From Rhizoctonia solani (lineage: Eukaryota > Basidiomycota > Agaricomycetes > Cantharellales > Ceratobasidiaceae): 64,000 bases of DNA. Under the pieces are notes generated by a model that saw only the letters and a list, made by a program, of their open reading frames with translations, had not been told where the DNA came from and made no database searches. The stretch covers positions 2,108,001-2,172,000 of the forward strand of contig NC_057376.1 in assembly GCF_016906535.1 (NCBI RefSeq), read 5' to 3'. Position numbers and translations under genes: made by a program. Below are positions 10,501 through 21,759 of the stretch, in pieces. Each line of letters begins with the position of its first letter. The first letter of the stretch is position 1.

Positions 10501-11338
10501 GAGTATATTCTGATTCTTAATACTAGTCCTTAGTTATTCCCATATGCATTTTGTATATAGTAGTTCCTTCTTACTCCTGTACTTACACAACTCTTAACAC
10601 TCTCCCAATTGACTTACCCACAAGGTTCAGGGTTACTCCAGAGTCTTTCCTAGCTACCCAGTATTGATTGGGACCTTACTAGAGGCTATACATGCTGCAA
10701 TACCTTACAGGCAGAGTTCAGCAAGCTTAAGAGGCTGAAAAAGCTAAATAAGGCACTCTAAAATAAGTAGGGAAGATCTAAGAGATCTTGAAGTTCATAA
10801 GAGGGGTAAAAGTGGGACAAAAGATGGGATGAAAATGGGATGCATTGAAAGGGTCTCCCTCAGGGGCTTTATATACCTCAGAGGGAGAGCAAACAACTAT
10901 ATACATGATGGACAAAAGAGGAGGTTACATGAGAGGTACAGTCTGAGCTATTTATAGAATGTTCTAGAGCATATATGACTAAATTACATTAGTGTGAATG
11001 CTAAAAATAGCTATGAGTTAAGGTAGGAACTCATAGAAAGGGCTAGAAACTTAAATGGTTAGTTTCACCATCAATTTGGCTCAGAATCAGACAATTCCTT
11101 CTTGAAAAGTGAGATGCTGCTGCATCCAACCTATTGGTATTTCTCTGCATAGTAATATGCCTATTTCTCACCAACCTTTGGCGTTTATTTGCAATTACTA
11201 AGTGCTGGTGCTTCCATGTTTACTGGCACTTGTCCCATGGTCTGTAAGTACTGTTCCTGCATATAAATGTATGGTATACAAAATACTATAAATAATAGAA
11301 ACAATAGTATGAACTATTCACATGAACTAATGTGTATT
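10501..11338. repeat. decayed repeat related to LTR family E
   Basis: Stretches such as the region around 10670-10690 (gggacc...tagaggctata) and 10840-10890 (gatgcatt...ggggcttta tataccct-like) match the intact family E LTR at 51220-51400 with many differences. No gene is present. Confidence 0.45.
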
Positions 11339-12951
11339 CACTTGCGCCCAAAAAGATTGAGCCATGTGAGCTCAAATCAATGATGCTCATGTGTCACCTG
11401 CACAAGTGAGAATTTGTTTACAATGTAATAGTAGAGTATGTAGATACAGTAGTATAGAATATATAGACAGAGTTTTGGATTGAAACTAAGTCTCCTTGTG
11501 GAGATATGTGTGAGCAAAACTTTTGGGCTGGCTCATTCTTTTTGATCATTTTTCAAATTACACCTGCAACTGTGCACATGCACCCAAAATGACATGCAAA
11601 ATGGAATAACTTGGATACAAATTTTAGTACTTGGTGTTTCCACCTTTAGCTAAATACACAGCCTGTACTCAACACAGTAATGAATCATACAAATTGCCAA
11701 TACATTTTGGGGAAATTTGTTTCCACTTGTCCCTCACTATTTTCCATAACTCTTCCTTATTTAAAGCAAGGGGTTGGTGAGAGTGCATGTGCTCCTTCAG
11801 ATGCCACCAGACATTCTCAATTATGTTGAAATCCAGGCTTCTTGACAGCCATGGGAGGTTGCTTATGCCCTAACTGACAAGTCAATGTGTCAGCCTGGCT
11901 GTATGCTTTGAATCTTGGTCATGCTGGAATATAATGTCAAACAGGGTGATTTTATGGTTAGCAAGGGTTCCAAAGAGGGCATCCCCAAGGATTTCAATGT
12001 ATCCCAGGGCATTCAGCTTGCATTGTATAAGGTACAATCACCTGACTCCCTCTTGGGTAATGCACCCCCAAATAAAAATACCCCTGCCACCATGAGATAT
12101 TGTCTTTTGGTGTATTGGGGATTATATGGGGACTCACTAGGTTGCCTCCAGTAATATTGGCTGCTGTTGGCCCCAAATAACTTGATTCAGACTTTGTCCA
12201 AGAAGACAATGTCATCCCAGTGTGATTATGGCCAGAATATTCAACTGTGGGTCCACATGCAACAGGCTTTTCTATACCAATAAATTAGCAGGGGCACTTG
12301 GCAGCATTTGTAAAGTTGTAAACCCAGCTCTTGGAGGTAGTAGCAGCAAGCAGAGGACCCAACAGCAGGGAGGTACTGCTGTTCAATGTTTGCTGCTGTT
12401 GGTACTCTACTCTGAGCTGGGGCCAAAGCAGCAAATCTGATGTTGCTATGGGTTAATTTTTGTGGGCATCCAGGAATGGGATTATGTCAATTGAGTGGGC
12501 AGTCAGTAAGTCCATACTTGGCTCAGATACAACCAACAGTAGCATGAGAAGCCTGGGTCTCAGGTTGCAAAAGCTGAACAATTGCCCAATCTGAGTATTC
12601 AAGACTTTTCAGTGCAATTATCTGAGCCTTGGTCTTGGGGCTAGTGTATTGAGCCATTTGGGCACTTTTGACAGGTGTTCAGGCATAAAAAGGGGTGGTA
12701 AACAGCAGTCAATGAGGGAGGACCAAGCAGCTTATGTAAAGTGATCAAAAAGAATGAGCCAGCCCAAAAATTTTGCTCATGCAAATCTCCACAAGGAGAC
12801 TTAGTTTCAACCCAAAACTCTGTCTCTATGTTCTCTACTACTGTATCTACATACTCTACTATTACATTTCAAACAAATTCTCACTTGTGCAGGTGATGCA
12901 TGAGTGTCATTGATTTGAGCTCACATGGCTCAATCTTTTTGGGTGCAAGTG
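11339..12951 (-). mobile_element. Tc1/mariner element, copy 3 (heavily mutated)
   Basis: A 1613-bp relative of the elements at 3306 and 21760 with the same ends (CACTTGCGCCC, GGGTGCAAGTG) and long inverted repeats, but with nearly all CpG converted. TA follows on the right (12952-12953). The left side reads TT, so that duplication is mutated or not original. Its transposase frame runs on the minus strand. Confidence 0.85.
11624..12657 (-). pseudogene. Tc1 transposase, copy 3, multiple nonsense codons
   Basis: Homologous from the MAQYT start (12657) to the KGGNTKY end (11624) with copy 1, but carrying several TGA/TAG codons and many substitutions of the C-to-T or G-to-A kind. It retains GAC at the second catalytic position (IIFQHDQDSKHTA), where copies 1 and 2 have AAC. 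It is therefore a separate witness of the ancestral, active-site-intact transposase. Not functional now. Confidence 0.85.
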
Positions 12952-12953
12952 TA

Positions 12954-13139
12954 TGCAAGTGCAATCAGGAAATAGACTTTAAAAGGTCTTGTAGCACTGC
13001 CAGTTTCCAAAAATAGTTATGTGTATGCCCATATTTGGATAGAGCAAATATGATTACCCTAGTTTGCACTTTATGCTTTTGGCAATTAGGGGTGTACATG
13101 TCTAAAATATCTATTCCATAACAGGGTTCACAGAGCAAG
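12954..13139. other. no gene recognised
   Basis: A short spacer between Tc1 copy 3 and LTR A fragments. Confidence 0.4.
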
Positions 13140-13261
13140 GAATGGTGGAATTGAAAAGGTGAGTTATTCTTGGGGATTCCAAGCCAATTCACAGTCCTCT
13201 TTTATAATAACAACTGAAAATGGTGTTAATACAAAGAAGGGAGCAGCATCCAGGCTGTGCA
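13140..13261 (+). repeat. LTR family A, truncated plus-strand fragment
   Basis: Matches the first quarter of the LTR A copies (the phrase ccaagccaattcacag and the following cttttataa). It stops where a minus-strand LTR A begins at 13262. Confidence 0.65.
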
Positions 13262-14288
13262 TGCCATGAGCCTCACCTCCCAACATGGCTATGTATTGCC
13301 TGTTGCTTCCCCCTCCTCCCCAGTGCATGTGTCTGGGGAACTCATGTACATCCCATCTGTATCCATCTGATCTGTTTGTATGTTTCCTGTCTTCCTTGGT
13401 TATGTTCTTCCCACTTCTCTTTTTGCTTCTTGTACTTAGTTGTTGTACTCCACTGTAATGTGGGTACACACTAGTGAGGTGGGCGCTTAGGGCTGTATCT
13501 AGTACAAGGTAAATCTGACTAAGCTATCTATCTAGGCTAACTACTGAGAAAACCGCTTAAGGCGGCAACTACTGAACTAACTACAGTGATGAGGGGGCCT
13601 TAGGCCTGGGAGGTGTGGTAGGTGAGGTAAAGGGGTAAGTGTTTGCTACTGATGGGGGCTGGCTACTTAGCTGGCTGAAGGTATCCTCCTCAATGAGTAT
13701 GAGACAAGGTAAAATCAACTTGGGGTTTCCAAGCAATTTTCCTGCAGTATATATAGACAAAAAGGTAACTATGTACATGGTCTGTGCTTGTGTGAAAGGA
13801 AGAGTCCATGTGAAAAAGGAAGCATGCTGTGGGCTGCGCAGAAGCATGGATTTCTCCTAAGCGCCCTTGGCATGGCATCTTGGCATAATAAGCACCAAGG
13901 TCATGTGATTGAAAAACACAAGATATTGAGTCTGTAAAAAATAGTAAAAATATCAGAAAAAAGAGGCAATTCCAGTGGTATATGTTAGGAGGTTGTAACA
14001 TTAGTCCAGACTTACTCCATTCTAACTGCTTCTGCCTTGCTTATCCTGCTGCACACTTGCACAGTTTACTGTGCAGAGCTTCTGAGCCATATGCTCTATC
14101 TTGCTTCCCAGTTGTATAGCCTGGACACCATCCCTTCTCATGTATTTACTCCCTTTTACTTATGTTATAAAAGAAGACTGAATTGGGTTGGAAAGCCCAA
14201 GAACAATTCACCTTGTCAATTCCCCATTTGCCTATCTGTGCAGACTGTCTCATTATCTCACAGCAATCATTTCTCCCTTGGTTGTGAC
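13262..14288 (-). repeat. LTR family A, minus-strand copy split by an LTR B insertion
   Basis: Reverse-complement LTR A from its CATGAGCCTCACC end to GGTTGTGAC at 14288. Removing the 560-bp LTR B and one duplication leaves 462 bases, close to the 457-bp solo LTR A at 36884. Its last base is replaced by the 173-bp element that follows directly. Confidence 0.8.
13441..14000 (+). repeat. solo LTR family B, copy 1
   Basis: 560 bp starting TGTTGTACTCC and ending GGTTGTAACA, flanked by a perfect 5-bp duplication TTAGT (13436-13440 and 14001-14005) inside the minus-strand LTR A. Homologous to 37797-38368. A TATA-like tatatatagac lies near 13750. Confidence 0.92.
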
Positions 14289-14461
14289 TGTCCTGGACAT
14301 GGTCACATGACCAGTACAAGTGCTTGCATGCTGGTCCAAGCCCAAATTTGGGGGGTAGCAGGTGTAATCATGGGTTGTCAGCAGAGGAATAATAGGGCTC
14401 TATGGCTTATTGGTCAAGCTAGTTCAATTCCAGCTAGTTCTATTTTCCTCTGTTTATGACA
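14289..14461 (+). mobile_element. 173-bp tRNA-like element, copy 2
   Basis: Exactly 173 bp with the same ends as 8336-8508. Flanking pentamers are GTGAC and GATAC, only three of five matching, so the insertion site has mutated or recombined. The A-box segment reads TGGCTTATTGG here, and the T-arm stem carries one change (GCTAG against CCAGC). Confidence 0.8.
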
Positions 14462-14533
14462 GATACCAATCAAGCAGAAGGTGGATTCTATAAGTACATG
14501 CTGGCAGGGCACTAGAGAGTTATTGGGGCCTGG

Positions 14534-15007
14534 TTGTATGGCTAGTCACTTGCTAGTAAGGGCACTTGTGGCAGCAACTACTACAAGGGCATCAACTATC
14601 TAAGGCTAACTACTGTGCAGATTGCTGTGAGGCAAAAAGGGGGAGTGGACCTATGTGGAAGAGAGGCCTATGGCTAATGGCAACTAACTACTGATTATCT
14701 ACAGGATGAGTAAAGGGTCTTAGGGACCCAGCACTAACTGCTGACTGCTGAGTACCTGTCTGTGATGGTAGACAGGGTAAAATCAACTTGGGGACTCCAA
14801 GCAATAGTCTAACTACATATACAATGAATCAAATAAGAAGTTTGCTGCAGACTGTGCAGAAGCATCTTGGCAGGTGTTATCACCTGGCTTTTGAATAAGC
14901 ACCAATATTATGTGACTAAAAAAGTAAAGGTAAATAGTTTGTAAAAAGTACTAGAAATATCAGAAAAAACAGGGAGATTTGGTTTTATGAATTCTGGGAG
15001 TCTAACA
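14534..15007 (+). repeat. degenerate LTR related to family B
   Basis: Shares ordered blocks with the two LTR B copies (ggctaactactg, gggtaaaatcaacttgggg, ctccaagcaa, tatcagaaaaa) and ends CTAACA. No target duplication found, so the left boundary is a guess. Confidence 0.55.
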
Positions 15008-15600
15008 AGAGCAAACAAGTTAGTACACATGTCAGGAGGTGAGGCTCATGACACAAGTCAAGATACAGTATAAGTACCATGGCTATGATTACATAATAAG
15101 CCCTGTGGCTACAGTAATTCAACTCATATATCTGAATAAATGTGACTTGGAGAAAACAGAACAGGGAAAAAGTCCATAAAGTAAAATAATGAAAATTCAG
15201 AACAAATTTGAGAATGTGTCATGGGTCATAACATGGGTGGTTGTGGTCAGGTTGATAATAGAATCCTGTTGTAAGACTAAGTAGAGAACATGCATACACA
15301 AAGTAATATTATTCACTCTTCAAACTCTTGTACCCACTTGATGAAGCTGTTGCAGATGGACTGAATCTTGGAACACACAAAGGGTCTGTTGATGCATTTA
15401 TTAATGAGATGGACAAGGCAAATAAAGTGAAAGTAGTATTGCAAGTCCATAAACCAGTGACACAGTCATTTGGGCACAAAGTATAGAGCCCAGCACAATC
15501 AATACTCTGCAATGAAGTGGGTTTTATGGAATAGGAATCAATATTAAAAGACTGCAAAGTAAAGGAGAGAAAAAGCAAACACAATGTATCTTTGAGATAG
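15008..15600. other. LTR A tail remnant and unannotated DNA
   Basis: 15028-15053 is the last 26 bases of LTR A (gtgaggctcatgaca). The remainder has a 104-codon minus-strand frame at 15309-15623 that runs into the Gypsy LTR and has no recognisable domain, so I do not call it a gene. Confidence 0.45.
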
Positions 15601-16191
15601 TGTTGTAGACACACATATACCAAGGGAATTAATTCCTATTTTCTCAATTTTAAACAAAACTAAACAGACAACATTTTTGATCACTCAACTTCAGCACTTA
15701 TATCATATGCTAAGCGCCAAGCCACATCCCCATCCACGCTTACTCAGCACACGTAGCCACCTCCACCTATGATGTCATCATGACATGTCAGTGACACGTA
15801 TGCATGAGTAAGACTGACTGCAGAGCAGGGTTCTTATTGGATTAGCTATTTGATATCATGTATTGTAAATAAGCTCTCTTATAGAATATATAAGGAGGCC
15901 AACTGACCATGGTAACACCCAGGTCAATTACCTCTTGTTGCATTCCACTAAGTGTACAAGGCCTTACAGCCAGTAAATACTAAGTAGCTACATAACTAGA
16001 TAGTCCACACCACCTTAAGCAGCCTCCTCACTGTACTTAGATAGCTTGTTGCTGCCTCAAGTGGACTTGTCATTGTAGGATAGTAGTTTGTTGCTGTAGA
16101 TAGGACCCTTGTTGCCTTAAGCAACTTTCTCTTACTGTAAGCTGCGGCCACAAGTGCCATTCCCTTGACGTCCTACTAGACGTCTAGGACA
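15601..16191 (+). repeat. 5' LTR of Gypsy family C (591 bp)
   Basis: Starts TGTTGTAGACAC and ends TCTAGGACA. The split 3' LTR adds up to the same 591 bases. No tRNA-matching primer site is obvious directly after it (ctaggtaatcaacc). Confidence 0.93.
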
Positions 16192-16712
16192 CTAGGTAAT
16201 CAACCTTAAGTTGGTTGCAAACCATGCCCACAAAGCACACCCACTCAGACCCATCAAACAAGAAGGTCCCCTGTACTAGCACAAGGGAAATCACCTGATC
16301 AGGCTTGCCTTTTGCTATCAATAATCAAACTAGCATCAGCCCCAGGTAGTACCAAATTGCTATAAGGCAGACGGATTCTAATTGCCTGCATACTACTGGT
16401 CACTGCACCTTTTGTCAGTGGAACTAGTCAGCAGATCCACCTGCTTGCAGAAAACCCGTTCCACATCACACCTGTACACAGCAGTTGATTGGTCAATAGG
16501 GACTGTCCAACGCTAGGCAGTTGATGCAAGTTCTTAGCGCTAGAACAATAAAAGCAAACTATAAGTCCTGATATAGGCACCATCTCCCCCACCTTGCCCA
16601 ACATTACGTTGCATACCCCCTCTTGCGCTTCCTCCCACGCCTCACAGCGCACTGCTTCCCACCAAGGCCACTTGTACCCCCATGAGATGGCAACCTGCTC
16701 CTGGAGCTCCAC
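16192..16712 (+). other. leader of Gypsy family C
   Basis: Untranslated region between the LTR and gag. I find no certain gag start codon: upstream in the gag frame there is a TGA at 16683, so the start may have been lost. Confidence 0.5.
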
Positions 16713-18044
16713 TTGTCCCTGTCCCCTCTTGATCAAGGAGAGCTGGGACCCACTCTTCCAGCAACTGCTGTTGAGTCAGGAAGCCTCAAACCTGAGGTCT
16801 TTGGGGAAGTCTCCCTCAGCCGCGCCATCTCCCTTATCCTGGGACTACAAAACCAAGTCCTCCAACTTGAGCGGGAACTCAAAGAAACCAAGGAAGCAAA
16901 CAAGGAAGCCCAAGACTGGATGGGCGCAGTTGACCAAGCCCTTGCTTGCATTGAGGCTAGGGGTGGAGCACAACCCCACACTCCCAAAGACCAAAAACCC
17001 CTGGTCATCAAAGCAACACCCAGGCCCCTACCAAAGGCTGACCCTCTTCCAGCGCCTAGTGCGCCCCTCATTGCCTGGGCTAACCCCACAAAAGCTCCCC
17101 CCATCTTTGCACAGCCAACCCCTGTCTGGGCCCCTCTGCAAGTCTATACTCCCCCTCCACCTTTGCCTATCAGACTCCACTCCCCCTAAGTCCCTCAACC
17201 AACGGCTCCTGTAGCCACATACCAACCCCCAGTCAAGGTAGACCACCCTGACACCTATACTGGGAAAATAGGGAACAAAGCCTGCCAGTGGCTCACACAA
17301 ATGCTGGCGTGGGTACGTCTGAATCAATGGATGTTCCCAACGGATCAGGAGGTATTATCCTTCCTCCTGATGAACATGAAGGATGTAGCAGGGGCCTGGG
17401 CCCATCCCCATCTTGATCAACTTGGGTCCCATAGGGCCCTGACCCAAACAGTTGATGAGTTCAGGATGGAGTTCTTGGCTGCATTTGGGAATCTGGATGC
17501 CATGCAAGCCGCTGAGCGGCAAATCACCAACCTTACTCAGACAGGCACCTGTGCTGAGTATATCACAAAATTCAGGACCATTGCCATGGACCTGGATTGG
17601 AGCAACTCCACCCTCTGTGGGCAATTTGCACATGGCCTCCATTGGGAGGTCAGCCGCCTCATTGCCACACATGAGCAGCAACCCACCACCCTCCTGGAGC
17701 TGCAGAACGCGGCCCTTGTCATCAACAATGCCCTCCAAGAGGAGTGCACCAGCCACTTGCAGAAGGGTAATAAGCCTGGCTCCTCCAACTCTACTCCCAA
17801 TAGGGGGGCAAGTACCGGCCAACAGGCCACAAGACCAGGGCGCCTATCCAGGGATCCTAACTTTGTCTCCAAGGAGGAGCAAAACTGCTGAAGGGCTGAA
17901 GGCCTCTGTATCAAATGCGGTAAGGTTAGCCACAAGTTTGCAGAATGCTGCACCGGCTGGAAAGCCACACCTAAGGAGGAAGGTGTTAAAAAGGAAGCTG
18001 CCAAAATTGGCAAAGAGTCTGGACCCAATTTGGGAAAAGACTAA
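16713..18044 (+). pseudogene. Gypsy C gag (broken)
   Basis: A capsid-like polyprotein frame of about 443 codons. A coiled-coil-like segment (LQNQVLQLERELKETKEA) comes first, then a proline-rich linker, then a retrotransposon Gag core (WLTQMLAWVRLNQ...FLLMNMKDVAGAWA...FRMEFLAAFGNLDA), then a zinc knuckle CIKCGKVSHKFAEC. In-frame stops occur at 17187-17189 (TAA) and 17889-17891 (TGA, consistent with CGA in NCRRAEG). Role by family: packaging of element RNA into cytoplasmic particles. Not translatable in full. Confidence 0.85.
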
Positions 18045-18058
18045 GGGTACCTGCTGCC

Positions 18059-21000
18059 ATGCGCAAGGACCCCAAGGACTCTGGCTGTGTTGAAATTTGT
18101 AATATATCTAGTAGCTCAAATAGAATCTCACCCCTCTTCACAATTTCAATTACACCAGAGAAACAAGCAGAATCACTAGAAGTCTTGATAGACTCAGGCG
18201 CCACCTCCTTGTTCATACACCCCTGCACTGCAGAATTACTCCGCCTTCCACTCATTGACCTAACCACACCTTGCACTGTTACCATGCTTGATGGGTCAAG
18301 CCCCCAGGCTGGCAAAATCTGGAAGAAGGCCCAACTCACCTTCTCCTATGATGGCAAATGCATAACCAAAACATTCCTTGTATGTAACACAGGGTCCCAT
18401 GCTGCCATCTTAGGGCTGAAATGGTTGGATGCCCACAACCCAGAAATTGATTGGAATTTGCACACCCTCACCTTCCCACATCCACCACCAGAACACGTGG
18501 CTATTGACAAAGAAGAGGAAGCTGACAAGAACCCCCTTGAAGGAGTACCCTCCAAATACCATCCTTATGCTAAGGTATTTGGGGAAGAAGAATTCAATAA
18601 GCTTCCACCTCACAGGCATTACAATATTGGCATTGAGCTCATGGAAGAAGGACCCCTTAACTCTCCCCTCTATAGCATGACCAATGCCAAATCCGCCACA
18701 CTCAAGGATTGGCTCAGGGATGAACTTAAAGCCAGGAAGATCTGTCCCAGTAAATCATCTATCAGTTCCCCTGTCATGTTTGTACCCAAAAAGGATGGAT
18801 CCAACCAATTGGTAGTTGATTATTGATGCCTCAATAACCAGACCAAGAAAAATGTGTGCCCCTTACCTTGCCCAGATGACCTAATGGCCCAGCTCTGTGG
18901 CACCAAGGTCTTCACCAAATTAGATCTATGGTAGGGATACAACAATGTCTGTGTTAAGGAGGGTGACAAATGGAAAACAGCCTTCCGTACCAAGTATGGG
19001 TTGTACAAATCCCTGGTCATGACCTTTGGACTTACAAACACCCCCACTGCATTCCAACACTTCATGAACAAACTGTTCAAGGACTTGCTTGACATCTGTG
19101 TCATTATCTACCTTGATGACATCTTGATCTACTCCAAAACTGACATCAACCATACCAAGCATGTCCATGAAGTACTATGCCAACTGATGGAAAATTGGCT
19201 ATTCTGTAAGGCATCAAAATGTACATTCCATGTCACATCTGTGGAATACCTAGGGATCATTGTGTTGGATAAAGGGTTCAGTCTGGACAAGCTCAAAATC
19301 CAGGTGGTCCAAGAATGGCCAATCCCTACCAAGGTCAAAGAGGTTCAATCATTCTTAGGGTTTGCCAACTTTCTACATTGGTTTGTTGCCAACTTCAGCC
19401 ACATGGCCAGACCATTACACAACCTGGTCAAGAAGGACACACCATGGGTATGGGGAACCAAGGAACAGGAGTTGTTCCAAGGGCTCAAGGATGCAATTAC
19501 CAATGCCCCAGTACTATGCCACGTGGATCCTACCAAACCATATTTCCTGGAAACAGATGCATCCAGTGCAGCTCTAGATTCCATTCTCAGCCAACATCAG
19601 GAAGATGGTTGCCTACATCCGCTAGGGTTCTTATTGGAATCATTTAAGGGAGCTGAACAAAACTACAATACCCATGATAAAGAACTCTTGGCAATTATCT
19701 GCTCCTTTGAGCACTGGCGCATCTTCCTAGAAGGAACAGCACACCCCATCACTGTCTTCACCAACCACTGGAACTTGGAATACTGGAAGGAATCCCAAAT
19801 GTTCAACTGCCACCATGCCAGATGGCATCTATTGCTAGCTGGGTATAACTTCCAAATTGTCTATTGCCCAGGGAAGCAATCAGGGAGACCCTATGCACTC
19901 TCATGCTGCTCTGATCACGCCAACATTCCTCCTGCTCATCAGACCATGCTCCCAGAACCTGTCTTTGCCAATGTTGCCCTAGTAATCCTGGAGAAGGAGT
20001 TACAATGCCAGATTGAAGCATCCCTAGATCAGGACAAATCCTTAGAAGCAATCCTCCAGTTCCTCCAAAACAAATCAAAGGCACCTCCATCAATCAAACA
20101 GGCCTTCAAAGATTACAAAATGGAAGCTGGGTTGCTGTTCTACCAAGGTTGCATAGTGGTCCCTGATGTAGGAACCTTGAGAACAGACTTACTGCGGATC
20201 TTTCATGACAGCCCCTTAGCTGGTCACCCTGGGAGGCAACAAATGTTAGAACTGGTCTCCAGAAATTATTACTGGCCTGGCATCTGCACTGACACATACT
20301 GGCATGTTGATTCCTGCAAGACCTGCCAAAGAATCTGGAAACCAAAGTACACATCCATCCCCCCACAACCACTAGAACTCCCATCACAACCTTGGCAACA
20401 TGTGTCAGATGACATGATTGTAGATCTACCCAAGGATGGAAACAACAACTCAATCCTGGTCATCATTGACAGCTTCACCAAGTACGGAATATTTGTCAAA
20501 TGCTCCAAGAAACTCAAAGCACCCAAGTTAGTGGAACTATTCCTGGAACACATGTGGAAGCACCATGGCATACCAGAAAAGACCATATCCAATAGGGGGA
20601 GAGTTTTCAATAACAAATTCCTGCAAGCCCTGTACAAACAATTGGGTATTGATCCACACTTCTCCTTGGCATACCACCCCCAGAGCAATAGACAAACAGA
20701 ACAGGTCAATTCTTCCATCAAACACTTCCTCAGGGCCTACTCAGGGGTCAACCAGCAGGATTGGACAAAGTGGCTGCCAATGGCCAAATTTGCATACAAC
20801 AACACTGTCCATAGTAGCACAGGGAAAACACCATTCAAGGCTCTGTACAGTTGGGAACCTACCCTAACACCATCCAATGTACCCACAGATGTACCAGAAG
20901 CCAATGACCTTGCCCAAACAATGGAAACACAATGGAAGGAAGTGGAATCAGCTCTTTGGCAATCTAAATCACGGACAACTGCCAGAGAAGAAGGGAAACC

Positions 21001-21400
21001 ACTGGAATTTGAGATTGGAGAAGAAGCTTGGCTTGATGCCAAGAATGTCAATCTCAAGACACTAAGTCCCAAGCTAACAGAACAATGCCTGGGACCATTC
21101 AGGGTTACTGAGAAAATCTCCAACTGTGCCTACTGGCTCAAATTACCACCTACCATGCGTATTCACAATGTGTTCTACATTGGGTTACTATCAAAGGTCA
21201 AAAGGGATGACAAATGCACCTTTGATAACTGCCCCCCACCAGTCACTGTGGACAGAGAAGAGGAATATGAGGTTGAAGGAATGACAGATATGGAAGAAAG
21301 GAATGGCAAGTGGATTTCAGGGTCAAATGGGAAGGCTATGGAAGCAAAGAAAATATGTGGGAGCCCCAAACAAACCTCAAAAATGCGGAAAAACCTTTAA
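18059..21400 (+). pseudogene. Gypsy C pol: protease, RT, RNase H, integrase, chromodomain (broken)
   Basis: The protease DSG is seen in VLIDSGATSLFIHP. The RT retains YLDD (IIYLDDILIYS). RNase H carries FLETDASSAALDSILS. The integrase zinc region H-H-C-C is present, with D in VSDDMIVDLP and E in HPQSNRQTEQVN. Lesions: TGA at 18824-18826, TAG near 18932 following an Arg-to-Trp change, and the integrase second Asp replaced by Asn (AAT at 20591-20593, ISNRGRVF, after TCC). A frameshift near 21312 separates EEEYEVEGMTDMEERNGKW from the chromodomain remainder DFRVKWEGYGSKENMWEP. Most lesions fit C-to-T or G-to-A at CpG. The chromodomain, by family, targets integration to marked chromatin. Confidence 0.9.
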
Positions 21401-21453
21401 AGAAATACAAGGAAGAAATGAGAAAGAAGGCCCTTGGCGCCACCAAGGCCCTT

Positions 21454-21465
21454 AGAGGGGGGCAG
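21454..21465 (+). promoter_or_regulatory. polypurine tract of Gypsy C
   Basis: AGAGGGGGGCAG lies directly before the 3' LTR start TGTTGTAGAC, the expected place for the plus-strand primer. Confidence 0.75.
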
Positions 21466-21530
21466 TGTTGTAGACATACATATACCAAGGGAATTAATTC
21501 CTATTTTCTCAATTTTAAACAAAACTAAAC
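21466..21530 (+). repeat. 3' LTR of Gypsy C, left piece
   Basis: First 65 bases of the LTR, ending in the duplicated pentamer TAAAC (21526-21530) where the Copia element inserted. Confidence 0.93.
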
Positions 21531-21759
21531 TGTAGAAAGAATATGTTTGTAAATAGAACTATATCAATACAAAACAATAGTAAAGACAGTAGTGTGAATA
21601 GAGAAAGAGAGGATGAGGTACTATACAGTTGAGTGCACCTGTATTTATACCTTTACATTATAGTCAAGTCATCTAGTATATGACTAGGTATTGTTGCTTG
21701 ACTTGATTACATGCATGTTCCAGTAGATTCCAGATCCTTCTTGTATTTACTACTATATA

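Noticed and set aside
9740..10533. Paired genes encoding MAGWKNPCFLSS
   Set aside because: Same reason: both are read from the two arms of the 688-bp fold-back element.
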